Assembly (NCBI RefSeq): GCF_023078275.1
Contig: NC_062980.1
Span: forward strand, 9,132,783 to 9,196,782
Source: Leguminivora glycinivorella
Lineage: Eukaryota > Arthropoda > Insecta > Lepidoptera > Tortricidae
Direction of reading: 5' to 3'
DNA length: 64,000 nucleotides
Below, in pieces: positions 23,101 through 34,953 of this stretch. Within the stretch, counting starts at the first letter, position 1; each line of letters begins with the position of its first letter. Under the pieces are notes generated by a model. The model did no database searches. It was not told the origin of the DNA and saw only the letters and a program-made list of their open reading frames with translations. Made by a program: the position numbers and the translations under genes.

Positions 23101-24276
23101 TGTCTCGCTAAGTTGTACGAAGGCTGATTCTTCCCCGGAAGCCGCGAGGATTAACGTTTTTGTTCCTAATTGATACCTAACGTGGATAACAATTGGATCC
23201 ACGCGATCGTAGCGGATTAACGAAGTGTTCATTAGGAGAATATTCATAGATGCGGCTCTTATAAAGAACATTGTAATCCATTGAGAGTTTTTTGAGCGGT
23301 ATTTTTTGCGATATCGATAGTAAAATTAATTAATGGCTAATTCTTGTTGATGTATAATTAGAAATTATAACATAATATTGTAAGTTTATGGTTTACGTAT
23401 AATAAAGAAAAAAATCCTTAGTTGTATTCATTAATACCTATGAGTTTTTAAATTGACCGTAAGTACCTTTAAGCAATTTTTAGTTAGTATATTATACAGG
23501 AAAGTGACAAAGTTATGTTAAATCCAAGAACGCTTGTTAACATTTTTGAATTTCCGCATTGTGTAGTAACGTAAGGCGGAGGTTAGGGTTTAGCCGCAGC
23601 TTCAACTCCTATATGCCTCCTATAGGCCAATTTTGGAGGCCCCTATTCCATAGTTGGCCTAAAACATGTCGAAGCAGTAGCGTGATACACCCGTAGTAAC
23701 TTGAATACAACCGAAGATTTATAAAATAATTGTGTAGTATTTATATTTTGATTAACTTCTTCAAATACTTATTCAAATATTCAAGTAGTCCCACGGAAAC
23801 TCATATTTAAAACCCATATCTGTGAGGTGGCCGAATCTCCCGCGTGGCGACTAAAGCACGTCCTCTTTAACATAACAATGGCAGGTACAGAACATCGCAG
23901 GCAACCCATTGACTTATATATTACATTGTAAGGACGCGGCATACGGGCACAAAAAGTGGTGTTAGCAATACAGCAGTATCAAGAACACCGCTGGTCACGA
24001 ATGCGATCCTAGCATACAATCTATGCGGCCCATCCCACGCGTGATGCATAGTTGCGAACTCATGCCTACAATACATAAAAATTTGCTATCAGTGCTCGAC
24101 AGTGACATCAGTGACTCTGTAGAAGCTCCTTTCAATCTTGAGTCATTGTCGATTAATGTGACAGAAGGGTGTCTTATATTAATGTCTCAGGGATCTATTG
24201 GGTCGGGCATTAGCTTGCGGATCACCGGTACTTAGCGTTCCACCAAAATGAAACCAAAACGTTCATTCGAATCTCA
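23101..24276. other. No gene seen
   Basis: Anonymous sequence; open frames are short and lack supporting signals. Confidence 0.35.
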
Positions 24277-24590
24277 GCAATTCCCGAATAGTTTGTATAT
24301 TTGGATCACGTCTCCGATTTTGATAAACATTGGTAGGCTGACAGAGTCCATGATACTGAGCAAGATCCACTAGGTTTCCCAAAATTTCCTACGTTGTTTG
24401 TATGAAACTTTCCTTTTTTGTTACCGAAAATGTATAGAAATCTAGTAACAAAAAAGGAAGGTTTCATACAAACAATATAGGACATTTTGGGAAACCTAGT
24501 GGATCTTACTCAGCATCATGGACTCTATCAGCCTACCAATTTTTATCAAAATCGGAGACGTGATCCAGTACAAACTATTCGGGAATTGCT
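24277..24590. mobile_element. Long palindromic MITE, about 147-bp arms
   Basis: Left arm 24277-24424 and right arm 24444-24590 are inverted copies with about 20 bp between. The outer ends read AGCAATTCCCGAATAG. Small differences such as ACGTTG versus ATATTG show both arms have mutated independently. No target duplication is evident and there is no coding frame. Confidence 0.78.
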
Positions 24591-25630
24591 CGTCTATATG
24601 AATAGCCTAGTCCTTACTTTTGAAATCCTTATGTCATCCTATATAATTTATGTAAATGACCGCGAACAAAAACACACGACAAAGGTGTCTACCCAAAACT
24701 AAGTAGATGGGTCGATCGTGTCGGCCATTGTCTAACCATTGTTAAGGTGAGTTGGTAATCGTAAATATCATCCCTAACCCGGGGCGGGTTGTGTGGCAAG
24801 TATAGTTTTATGGGCACGGGTTTAATTTAATGGTTCTGTAACGCGTCACCCTAGTTCACAAATCACAATCGAACTAATAATATAAAATTTGGTTGGAATA
24901 ATGTTCCTATGTTTTTGTACTAAATTAGTACCAATTACAACAAAATTTTCGCAGAAATGAATACTACTGTGAACTAGTATCGCTGTGGCGATCATTGGTC
25001 GTGAAACATCCGGTCGGAAGGACCAAGTACGAATGAGATCCAGAAAGACCTTCAAGCGATGGCCTCATATCGCACAGGCCAGGAGTGAATGACGAAATCT
25101 GGTGTCAGAGTCCAAAATCCAATTCGGGTCGCTGCGCGCTGAGTCCAGCGCTGCCGCTGTAAGTTGCATTTTGTACATTCAAATTTTCACTTTACGAGTT
25201 TTAACTAATGTCTCTTTCATGCTATTTAAAAAGCTAATCACAAATTTATATGCAAAATACCGTGTTGATTAGTAAAACGACTACTATTTGATATGAAGAT
25301 TAAGTAAAAATAACCGTTAATATAGTGCGTAAAGGCAGTTAAGTTTTTAATTTTCCGAGAAGCAAATTCCTGTTAAATAAAGATATATGTTTTAATCTCA
25401 GTGTAGATATCTCACTGTCGTAAGCAAAGAAGGTAGTCATGGTCAGATGATCTTTCGTTGCAGTTAAGACAAACGTGGACGCGCCGCGCGAAAATGCCCT
25501 TTCATACAAATTTAGACCTCTTTTTCCTCCCTAGATATTAATATTATCGACAATGTTTGAATTAGACGTATATCGATCACAATTTATACCGGTCTATACG
25601 TTTTATTGAATAAAATACCCATATATGTTC
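24591..25630. other. No gene seen
   Basis: Anonymous sequence with no recognisable exon, RNA gene or element end. Confidence 0.35.
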
Positions 25631-25644
25631 TGTAGGAAGTTAAA

Positions 25645-25702
25645 CTTATCTACTTACTTATAAGTCTAATGAAAATAACCGTGAATCATTCAAAACTCTT
25701 AT
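25645..25702 (+). mobile_element. Truncated retroposon with 14-bp target duplication
   Basis: This 58-bp insertion is flanked by TGTAGGAAGTTAAA at 25631-25644 and 25703-25716. It carries the same 3' sequence as the hairpin at 18331-18454 (AATAACCGTGAATCATTC then AAAACTCTT) but lacks the inverted part. It marks the 3' end of that family. Confidence 0.78.
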
Positions 25703-25858
25703 TGTAGGAAGTTAAAACTTTAAAATATTGATTGTTTTTTGCTCCTAACTTAATAAATCTAATGTAAAGCCACAGGTTAAAAATACATGGAATTATACAA
25801 AATTGTATTCAACAGGGCCAATATCCGTAGCGGAAAAATGGACTACGTTTGTATAGAC

Positions 25859-25930
25859 CAGTGGTTTTCAAACTTTATGGTGTCACGGCCCTTTATGACC
25901 CCTTAATTTTTTTCGCGACCCCCATCCAAA
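25859..25930 (+). mobile_element. hAT-like transposon left end
   Basis: CAGTGGTTTTCAAACTTT followed by GGTGTCACGGCCC resembles the widespread hAT terminus CAGTGGTTCTCAAACTTT (from memory). No matching right end occurs downstream within a few hundred bases, so it is a partial copy. Confidence 0.5.
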
Positions 25931-26377
25931 TATTAGCTATATAAAGTATAACAAAACTGGATTTGCAGCTTTATTTTCTGACCATGTTTGGCTATTTTTT
26001 TTTTCTTTTTTTTTTTTTGAAAAAAAAACAACTTAAGCAAAATAAACTGTTACGTTTAATGGCAAGAAATGGTGGTGGTGGAAATGGTGGATGGTTTATT
26101 GAAAGTGGCAAACGAGTATCTTGCCGCGATATCTTTGATGAGAGAACATAATTACAGCAGATAAAGTTAACGTTTCTAGCAAAAATAGAGTTGCGGACAA
26201 CATCTTTACACAATATGTAATTTGATTATTTCCCTGCATAGCTAAAATCATTCAAAATACATCATCAGATATCTCCGTGAACGTAGAAATTCTTATTTCT
26301 GTTATGGTGGAGAGCTAGCAAAGTGAAAAAAACCAACTCTCAAAATATTTCTTAAGAAAGTTGGATATAAGGGGAAA

Positions 26378-26420
26378 GTGGACGGACGATTGTCTATACT
26401 ATAGACAATCGTCCGTCCAC
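26378..26420. repeat. Perfect 43-bp palindrome
   Basis: Two perfect 21-bp arms around a single C, starting GTGGACGGACGATTGTCTAT. The following 130 bp holds three ATTGG (inverted CCAAT) motifs and TATATAA at about 26542, which could be promoter-like, but no gene follows. Confidence 0.8.
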
Positions 26421-26702
26421 AAAAAATTGGTTTCGTGGTCGGCGGTAGCTGCGCGTGATTGGCCCGCGCCGCTTTGTAGCCGATAACGCCTGCTAATTGG
26501 ACAAAATTTATTGCGTATGCGTATCAGAAGCCACTAGCCTCTGTATATAACCTGCTCGTTTATGGACACACAATGGATAGATATTTGATTTGCATCAAAT
26601 TTACACATACGTATTTAAACTAATGCCTATAATTCCAAAAGGGGTAGGCAGAGAGGGGTGCTCAAGTTTCAGTTCCACTCTTAAGCCTCCGAAACCCATA
26701 AA

Positions 26703-26879
26703 GCGTTTTGAAAGCGTAGCGTTAGCGGAGCGGAATGCGCGCTGAATGCCCGCGCATTCCGCTGGCAATCCGCGCTCGTTAAGTTCCCCGCCGGCGTCCT
26801 CTGGGCGCAACGCCAGCGTTCGTCCGGCGCACCGCTATCATTACGCTCCGCTAACGCTCCGACTACGCTCTCAAAACGC
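26703..26879. mobile_element. GC-rich MITE, 177 bp
   Basis: Inverted ends GCGTTTTGAAAGCGTAG and its near reverse complement CTACGCTCTCAAAACGC, continuing into GCGTTAGCGGAGCG. The high GC content contrasts with the surroundings. There is no coding capacity. Confidence 0.7.
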
Positions 26880-27198
26880 GCATGTGTGGCCGAACTTTTA
26901 GTTTAGCAATGGGGTTGAAAGAAAAATAAATTGTGATACCTATGGTAGTTATAGGTTGCCCAATTGCCCATACCCATCGCCCACGCCACAGTTAAAATCA
27001 TATTCCACTGTAGATTTCTTCACCCACGAAGAAAGGGGTGGTCGAATTCTTAATCCGTCACCACATGAGCTTGCATCAAGTTTAGCACGTATTCTTTAGG
27101 TCAATTGACGACTTACTTGACGACTGACTTAAACTTTTCGACATAGTCTGGTAAAATTATTTAATAATTTTCACCCTCAACTCGACAATTATTGTATA

Positions 27199-28662
27199 CT
27201 AGCTTTTACCCGCGGCTTCGCCCGCGTAATAAAAGTATTCATTAAGATTTTCATTTGGATCCTTAGGTTTCTCTGGTATATTTATCTGCGATTATTTCGA
27301 TTGCACATAATACTTTTGCTTGAAATGATTGTAGAAATATTACACATCGACCACAGCGTAGGTAATTCTATATACGCTGGGGAAACCTTTATAAACATCC
27401 CACATAGCCCGTATTTCGACACTATATGATCGGTGGGTAAAAAGTACTTTTTTCTATTATCCCTTACAATTTTTTACATTTTGCTTATACTTATCGCAAA
27501 CGTAATCTTCAAGCAAGCAAACAACGATCGTCTTAGAGCACTTTGATTGTAAGAGACCGCCGACCGGTTATCCGTATCCCTCTAACGATACCCATATTAT
27601 CCGTATCCGTATCCGTTTCCGTATCCGTATCCGTATCCCTATCTCTATCCCTATCGCTATCGCTATCGCTAACGCTATGGCTATCGCTATCCCTATCGCT
27701 ATCCCTATCCCTTATCAAGATAACACTAAGTTCTCGCGCTTTGTACACATATTTAAAGTCACATACAGGTCGAAAGCGATTAATTAACATTATTTTTACC
27801 TTTTTTCCCAACGTTTCGGCCAGGTTGCACTGGCCGTGGTCGCGGAAGACTGACGTCCCAGCAAAATGTCACCGGAGATGTAAACAACACAAAACTACCC
27901 GATATTAATTTATATAAATGTTCGGGGTAGACAAATAAATATAATCTACCCGCATGTAATTATTTACGACATCACATTAGAAACCTCAAAAATAACAGTA
28001 CTTCTCCACTATTTAATGGATGTTATTATACATATAAACCTTCCTCTTGAATAACTCTATCTATTAAAAAAAAAACCGCATCAAAATCCGTTGCGTAGTT
28101 TCAAAGATTTAAGCATACAAAGGGACATAGGGACAGAGAAAGCGACTTTGTTTTATACTATGTAGTGATATCGCTATCCCTATCGCTATCCCTATCCCTT
28201 ATCAAGATAACACTAAGTTCTCGCGCTTTGTACACATATTTAAAGTCACATACAGGTCGAATGCGATTAATTAACATTATTTTTACCTTTTTTCCCAACG
28301 TTTCGGCCAGGTCGCACTGGCCGTGGTCGCGGAAGACTGACGTCCCAGCAAAATGTCACCGGAGATGTAAACAACACAAAACTACCCGATATTAATTTAT
28401 ATAAATGTTCGGGGTAGACAAATAAATATAATCTACCCGCATGTAATTATTTACGACATCACATTAGAAACCTCAAAAATAACAGTACTTCTCCACTATT
28501 TAATGGATGTTATTATACATATAAACCTTCCTCTTGAATCACTCTATCTATTAAAAAAAACCGCATCAAAATCCGTTGCGTAGTTTCAAAGATTTAAGCA
28601 TACAAAGGGACATAGGGACATAGGGACAGAAAAAGTGACTTTGTTTTATACTATGTAGTGAT
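27199..28662 (+). mobile_element. RTE/SINE-like repeat with tandemly duplicated 487-bp 3' half
   Basis: Begins CTAGCTTTTACCCGCGGC, an element head I recall as frequent in Lepidoptera. Its 3' half occurs twice in tandem (27682-28168 and 28169-28662) with a few substitutions and a small insertion. Each copy starts with (TATCGC/TATCCC)n and ends TTTTATACTATGTAGTGAT. There is no intact coding frame; open frames over the hexamer array encode only Ser-Leu or Asp-Ser runs. Confidence 0.7.
27594..27716 (+). repeat. Hexanucleotide array (CCGTAT/CGCTAT/CCCTAT)n
   Basis: About 20 variant hexamer units in the middle of the RTE/SINE-like repeat, ending at the junction that is also present at the start of the second tandem copy. 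Confidence 0.85.
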
Positions 28663-30481
28663 AGTGATATTACATATTCACCTAATAGGTATCAGTACAG
28701 TTTGAAGTGCCCACTGCAGACACCGTCCCACACAAACCGCGAAGACAGCAATACGGCACGTCACTGTCCAATAAATTGTAAACAAAACGCAAGCCGAGAT
28801 CGGAGATATCGAGTGCCGTTTTACTTTGTTCACTTTCGTCCCAAAATTTACATAGAAAAAGAGTTTAGGAAAGTATTTTATAAATATTAGGCTATAAATT
28901 TAAACGGTTTTATCTGACATGCTGATCAAGTCAATCAAATATATCATAACAGACAGATTAATGTAAATATTATAAAAATATCTCAGAATGAATATATTTT
29001 GCAATATTAAATGTGACTTTATCGGCATAAATTTATGATTTCTGTAATTAAAACTTTCCTATATCTACTCGTTCTCGGGACTCAACTCACACTCAAACAA
29101 TCTGTTGTGCTCAAAATGTTTTGAGTGGGTACCTAAATGTTGGCTAATCCCAAACAAAAGTGGAGAAACAAATTATCACAGACTCATATTATATTAGATA
29201 AATAAGTTAATAACAGATGACATTGTTATGTGACTCCATTGTAATAAATAATAATTGTTTTAGCGGGTATTCGTAGTCAACAATATCCCTCATTCGACCC
29301 AGATAAAGGCGGGAAAGCGGCCCTTCTTTAATCGATGACTTTCTATTTTTCTACGGCGGAGTCAATTCGAAATCCGGACGTGGGCGAACGCGTTCGTATA
29401 TTTCGTAACCCACTATCCCTGGTCATGATATCCATTAGTTCGCTAATGACACTCGCGCGTGCGCGATACCAGCACATCAGAGAAACCCAATCTTCGCATT
29501 CACGGAGAATACTAAAATAACATGCTTAAACGCGATAACCAATACTACAGCCTCTAAGAACAATAACACGCACTCTAACGCCTTGACAGTAGAGGCGTGA
29601 TTAGATATTTGTGACAGCATTGGCCGCTCAGATACTGGAGCTTGAGTTTTCAAATGTGTTCTTTCGTTACCACTACATAAATATTGTTCTGCATAGGTAT
29701 GTACTTCGTGTAGTCATACACTTTCTCGTTTGCCCTGTAGATTATTTTATTTTATTTTCGCATTTGCATGCAGTCATTTTATATCTGCACTCAAGTTTAT
29801 GCAGGCAAACTGGTTAGTCCGGCAAAATCTAGTTCTTAATAAGGAGATGTTTCGAAGGGAAAACTTAATTAAATGCAAAACTGATAAGTAATCTCTCTTT
29901 GCTTGAGATATGAATCAACATGACGTTATTCCTGTTTTTCTCCACGACAATAAATCTTTACTTGGCCTAGAATCCAACTTAGCAATTTATTGATGTCCTG
30001 CAATCGCAAGTGTGATAAATATAGCACTGTCACACAATCTCATGAACTACTTTCTGGAATATTATTATACTTATACACAGAAGAGCATCATTTCTCTGAA
30101 TAGAAGAACAAATTGACTCATCCCTTTCATTTGGTATCAAAATTGCAGTCAAGCGAAGCTTTATATGGAGAACTATTAACATACAATCGCTGCCTTAGAG
30201 AGAGAAAATTTAAACCAAAGTTACACAGCTGAAAACAATTGAAACTATGATATCATAAGCAATTATTTTACATTGTCATTTGACACTGTAATCTCTGATA
30301 CCTGACTCAATTAAAAAATACACCTACCTTATTGTATTCCTTCAAGTCACCCCTCATTTGGCCATCGCTATAACATAACTACCATTTTTCTAATAACCTT
30401 TAGGAGTAAATGTCGAGCTGCTATTTTGATGTATACAAAGGGATGTGCCCATTAATTTCGTCTGTACAGAGATATATTTGT
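28663..30481. other. No gene seen
   Basis: Anonymous AT-rich sequence with scattered short open frames and no recognised feature. Confidence 0.35.
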
Positions 30482-30499
30482 TTTGAATGTTTATATGTA

Positions 30500-30597
30500 A
30501 TCATCATCCTCTTTGCGTTATCCCGGCATTTGCCACGGCTCATGGGAGCCTGGAGTCCGCTCTGACAACAAATTCCAAGATTTGGCGTAGACACTAG
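30500..30597 (-). mobile_element. Retroposon fragment with GAT tail and 18-bp target duplication
   Basis: A 98-bp insertion between two copies of TTTGAATGTTTATATGTA (30482-30499 and 30598-30615). On the minus strand it ends GGATGATGAT, a typical retroposon GAT tail. The body is a block common in Lepidoptera, from memory (CGTTATCCCGGCATTTGCC on the plus strand). Confidence 0.8.
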
Positions 30598-30615
30598 TTT
30601 GAATGTTTATATGTA

Positions 30616-31133
30616 TAATTAATTATTTATTAGGTACTTTACTTCTAAAAAAATTGCTTTACTGAGTATTACATTTTAAATTGTTTTACTGAACTGACTG
30701 AAAGAAACAGTATGGGAAAAGGGTATGGTTCCCAGGTGGTCCCATTTTCAGCATATCATGATCTGATGATGGAATCCCAGACAAATCGAGGGCAACCCTC
30801 CAATTTTATAAGCACATGTAACTAATGTTTTTAGTGTATTTTTTTCAAAAATATGTAGGTACGCCAGTATTTAGGTACGCCTGATCGTAATAATTTTATG
30901 TGGCTGAGCTGATGATGGAAGGTCAGCTACTCAATGGTTATAAATTAGACCGTTGACGAGAATCAATTACTGACTTATAAAAACTTACATTGATCAATCG
31001 TCGAGCAACGCGTAACTACAACTTTTTCCCGGCCGATAATATGTAGTTTGAACCTCTATTTATTATTCAACAAGCCCACAAACAGTTATCTCTCGTTGTT
31101 CAGCTGCGATCCGAATTAGATGAACGGACTAGC
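30616..31133. other. No gene seen
   Basis: Anonymous AT-rich sequence. Confidence 0.35.
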
Positions 31134-31262
31134 CCTCTAGCCAAGCGTACAATCTTTGACGCTCCGTGGCGAACGATACGCAGCTCTGTCGCACCAATAC
31201 TGAAGAGCGATGGAGAGAGATAACTACGATACCATCGTCGCGATTGTACGCTTGGCTAGAGG
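31134..31262. mobile_element. MITE, 129 bp
   Basis: Perfect 21-bp inverted ends starting CCTCTAGCCAAGCGTACAAT. An internal piece, AGAGAGATAACTACGATAC (31214-31232), recurs at 38793-38811, suggesting a decayed second copy there. Target duplication unresolved. Confidence 0.75.
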
Positions 31263-31706
31263 CCCTGTAATAATCACGTCAACACCTCCGCAGCTAGAGC
31301 TCAGATCGATTTGTTGCATGTGAATGGTTGAATTAGTATAACGTCGATCGTAAAGTATATCGTGGATTAATATATTAATGTAAATTACGGACAATAAACA
31401 CGAAAACCATAGTATAGTTCTGTTTTAGCTAATAAAATGAGCCCGTTTTTAACTTTCAATATTAAACAAATATTAGGGTTAGAACGATATAAATCGGATA
31501 TGTCACTTTTGACTGTATGACATATATATTAGACCTAATGTGACGATTAAGGTTTAAACTTACAACCAGGCTTAAACCTTAATTAATATTGTTGAATGGA
31601 AAGAATCGCATAGCGCAGACAGAGAAGTCGCGCCGTTTCTTTGAACACGTCACAGTTATTTCGTAAAAGTAACTAACGCAGTACAATCAACAAAAACAAA
31701 ACACAG

Positions 31707-31895
31707 ATGTTTTATCCCATCGAATTTGTCTCTGAAACCAGTGAACGTGCTACTAGTGGTGGATCGGTGTCTCGATGCCGACCTCCGACCCGCGCCGCGC
31801 CGAGCGCTTCGACCGAGGCAGATTACGCCGTTGCTGCATCTGCCGTACAGATGTTAATCGCAGCTAAAGACTTCAGTAGTACGGATTCAACATAA
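31707..31895 (+). CDS. Hypothetical small protein, unrecognised
   Basis: A 62-codon frame beginning MFYPIEFVSETSERA, with Ser/Thr/Arg/Pro in the middle and an Ala-rich C-terminal half (ADYAVAASAVQMLIAAKDF) that could form an amphipathic helix. It is GC-richer than its neighbours and the ATG follows an A/C-rich leader ending CACAG, which might be a splice acceptor. I do not recognise a family and see no poly(A) signal tied to it. It may be a chance frame. Confidence 0.22.
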   Translation: MFYPIEFVSETSERATSGGSVSRCRPPTRAAPSASTEADYAVAASAVQMLIAAKDFSSTDST

Positions 31896-34058
31896 GGAAC
31901 ATTCTCATTTGAAGCGCCTCGGCGGAACGCTACAACGGGATTGATCGCATAGACTGCACGCTTGGCTCACATTCGTGTAAAGCGGTATAACTGACACCAA
32001 TTTTCGCGCCCGTATGCCACGTCTTTAAGAAGTAATGTATAAATCAATGATCGCGGCCCTTTCTTCTTTTACTGCTGCTAATACCGCCTTGCATTCACGA
32101 CGTAGCATAACACTAAACTTCTATTACACGTTTTATACTCGGAAAATATAAGCCTTGTGTCAGTTCCGCATTACTAAAAATATTTTCATTTCAGGCGTTC
32201 ATTACAGTCGTCTGGTGTAGTTTCTTGTTTATGTTATAGAATAGCTTAGTCTGCTCTGTTTCACAACTTTATAGTAATTATAATGTTATCAAATCAAACG
32301 TGAAAGGCTTGTTACGGGCCTCAAGCATTGAACAGGAAATGGACACCTTGAATTTCGTAGTCAACGAAACACCTGAAATCTAATATTATTAAGACCGATT
32401 CTCTAAAGTTCAGCGTACTTATATAGGTACAAGTTAGATTACGCTGGCTCTGGCACATGCAAATGCGTTTATGTCGCAACTCGCAATAAACTATTGTGTT
32501 ACTGCACAATACGGAAAAGTGCTATAGTGCTGACAAACCACAAAAAATACACAATTTTCATGCAAGCGCTACCTACCACTACCTTAAATATGCCAATTTC
32601 AAATTTCGCACGGTTTTGACGAAATTTCAGGACGCCATATTCGTGTCGTGACGTCACTTGAAAAAGTATATTGTTACTGAATAAATGAAAATGAATGAAT
32701 GAAATGAAAGACTTCGGTATTATCACATTATTCGATAATAAAAATATCCCTCTGTATTCTCGCGCCCTCCCGAAACTATTCCTTTGCACCCGCTTCAATT
32801 AAAAGATGAAAACAAAATGACGTGAGAAAAGGCGATTGCTCTCATTATTACGTGAGTCACGGAGAGGAAGCGATATTTCATATTAATGGATGCACTTGCT
32901 CTCGTTTCAGGAATGTGGAATGCTTCATGGCATTCCATTGATAATCCATTCGTATTTCCTTTAAAGCAAGGACCATTTAATACTAGACTGATATAGCCCA
33001 TACAAAAAAGCGTACCCCTGAAAAAAGCTTAGTTTATGCTTTAAAACTAGATGGCGTTGTTTCGTAACCCGGGAGTGGAAAAAAACATATTTTTACACAT
33101 ATTTTTACTTGTTTTTATATTATACTATGAATAACTATCAAAAAACTTTATTTTAATATCAAAATATTGGCTCAAAACACAATTTTTACAAATTATATTT
33201 TTTGGTCGGCCTCGACGTAGTTGTGATCGCTTCGCTGGCTAAGTTTGTTCGCATGTTGTCTTAATATTGCCAAATAAAACGACTAGATGACGTTGGTGGA
33301 CTAGGAAAATGTCACATCCGTTTCGTTGTTCATTAATATAATATACTTAGTGATAATAAACCTATATGTTGAGCTCAAATACGTTCAACAAAACGCAATC
33401 ATTGTGCCAACAGATGTGACATCTGACATCCATGTCACATCACAAATGTCATTGTATGATTTATTGAATATTCATAATATATGGATATTAAATATTTTAG
33501 AATCGCAGCAGCAATGCGAGTAGAGATACAGAATTAATAACTGTATAAATTAATAATTGTATGACCAATGACCTCATACATAAAATTACCAGTTTAGGTG
33601 ACAGAAGGCGAATCCAATTTGTAAACATTAAATGTGCTAAGGAAAAGAATCTTTCCGATTTTCAACAGGACACGGCTGAAGGGGCGAGCTGGTTTCGACT
33701 GCGCCCATGCATCTCAATTGTCCAGAAAGTTCATTCGAAGATCATTTTGCTTATAATAATCTGAGTAATCACAGTGAATGGTTTGACAGTATTTCAGCTA
33801 ACATGTAGAGAGACTTGCTAGCTTCGTCGGTCAGGCTTCGTCTTGGACACAACGCGGATAGTTAGGCCGCCAGGTGTGGCACTTTGGATTACGTTTTTAT
33901 AATAAATTAATGATAGTTTGTATGTTTTGGTAATATATTTTCTACTCGTATACTACTCGTTTGGTACTCGTATAAACCTAAACTGAGATAATAAATGAAT
34001 AAAAGGAAATAATTAGTGAAACTCTGACTGACATAAGTAATAATTAATGAGACTAAAT
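31896..34058. other. No gene seen
   Basis: Anonymous sequence; a partial match to the MITE end (GCACGCTTGGCT) is at about 31956. Nothing else is recognised. Confidence 0.3.
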
Positions 34059-34186
34059 GCGTTTTCACATTATCCGATCCGATATCGGATGTAGGACTGA
34101 TACCCCATACATTACAGGCGCTATCTTGGATTTTTTCCATTTAAATCCTTCCGACATCCGATATCGGATCGGATAATGTGAAAACG
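34059..34186. mobile_element. MITE, copy 2 of the 22966 family
   Basis: The same inverted ends as 22966-23100, with GATATCGGATGTAGGA arms. ACTAA lies close to both ends (34052-34056 and 34188-34192), possibly a target duplication. Confidence 0.78.
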
Positions 34187-34355
34187 GACTAAGACAATAG
34201 ATACCTTGTTAGTGTTATATACCTATGCCTATGTATATCCCACCAAAAACATTCTGTAAAAAATAGCCGTCTTGATGGAGCTGCTTGTTTATCTCTAAAA
34301 AGTAATGAAATCTACATAAAGTTCCTTACTGCGATTTCTTTATTATTATAGTTAA

Positions 34356-34594
34356 CTAGCCTTTGCCCGCGGCTTCGCTCGCGTTAAATTCGAAAATCTC
34401 TCCACAAACTTCCATCCTCCATTCTAAGGAAGTGGGGGGATATAAAAAGAGACAAAAAGTAGCCTATGTCACTTTCCATCCCTTCAACTATCTCCACTTA
34501 AAAAATCACGTCAATACGTCTCTCCGTTTTGCCGTGAAAGATGGACAAACAAACAGACACACACACTTTCCCATTTATAATATTAGTATGGATG
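34356..34594 (+). mobile_element. RTE/SINE-like retroposon, short copy
   Basis: Starts CTAGCCTTTGCCCGCGGC and ends TATAATATTAGTATGGAT. The body includes AGTAGCCTATGTCACTTTCC and GCCGTGAAAGATGGACAAAC. Two opposite-strand relatives lie at 44168-44412 and 46219-46411. Confidence 0.7.
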
Positions 34595-34666
34595 TTGTGT
34601 GACTTGGCCGTTGAAGTGTAGCGGTGCTGGCGACAGATTGGTGCAATGGTGTCATAGAGCACCTGG

Positions 34667-34708
34667 TTATAAACTTCTTTATACCCTTGTGTATAAAGAA
34701 GTTTATAA
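34667..34708. repeat. 18-bp hairpin
   Basis: TTATAAACTTCTTTATAC, a 6-bp loop, then its exact reverse complement. It lies between the RTE-like copy and the next MITE. Confidence 0.75.
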
Positions 34709-34800
34709 GTTTCATATTCGATGGTCCGAGCTAAGGTTCGTAAAGCCATGAAGCCGAGCTGATAATCATTGTCGCTAAACGCCGATCGAAACGCAGTCTG

Positions 34801-34953
34801 AAGTGGGTGATAAACGTACGATACGAGCAGGTATGCGTACTTATGGCTCGACGACCTTTTTCGATTGTGTGTCACCGTAAGTACGCGTAAAAACCGCTGC
34901 GCATAGTAGTCGACCATCCAACGCGTACTTGCTCGTACGCCTATCACCCACTT
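34801..34953. mobile_element. MITE, 153 bp
   Basis: Ends AAGTGGGTGATA and TATCACCCACTT, with the inverted similarity continuing through CGTACGA and GCGT. The long minus-strand open frame crossing 34498-34947 runs over this MITE, the hairpin and the RTE-like tail, so it is unlikely to be a gene. Confidence 0.65.

Noticed and set aside
27533..27908. Ser-Leu or Asp-Ser repeat proteins on both strands
   Set aside because: They translate the hexanucleotide array within a retroposon.
34498..34947. 149-codon minus-strand open frame, the longest in the window
   Set aside because: It crosses an RTE-like tail, an 18-bp hairpin and a MITE, so it is a composite of repeats; no domain is recognisable.
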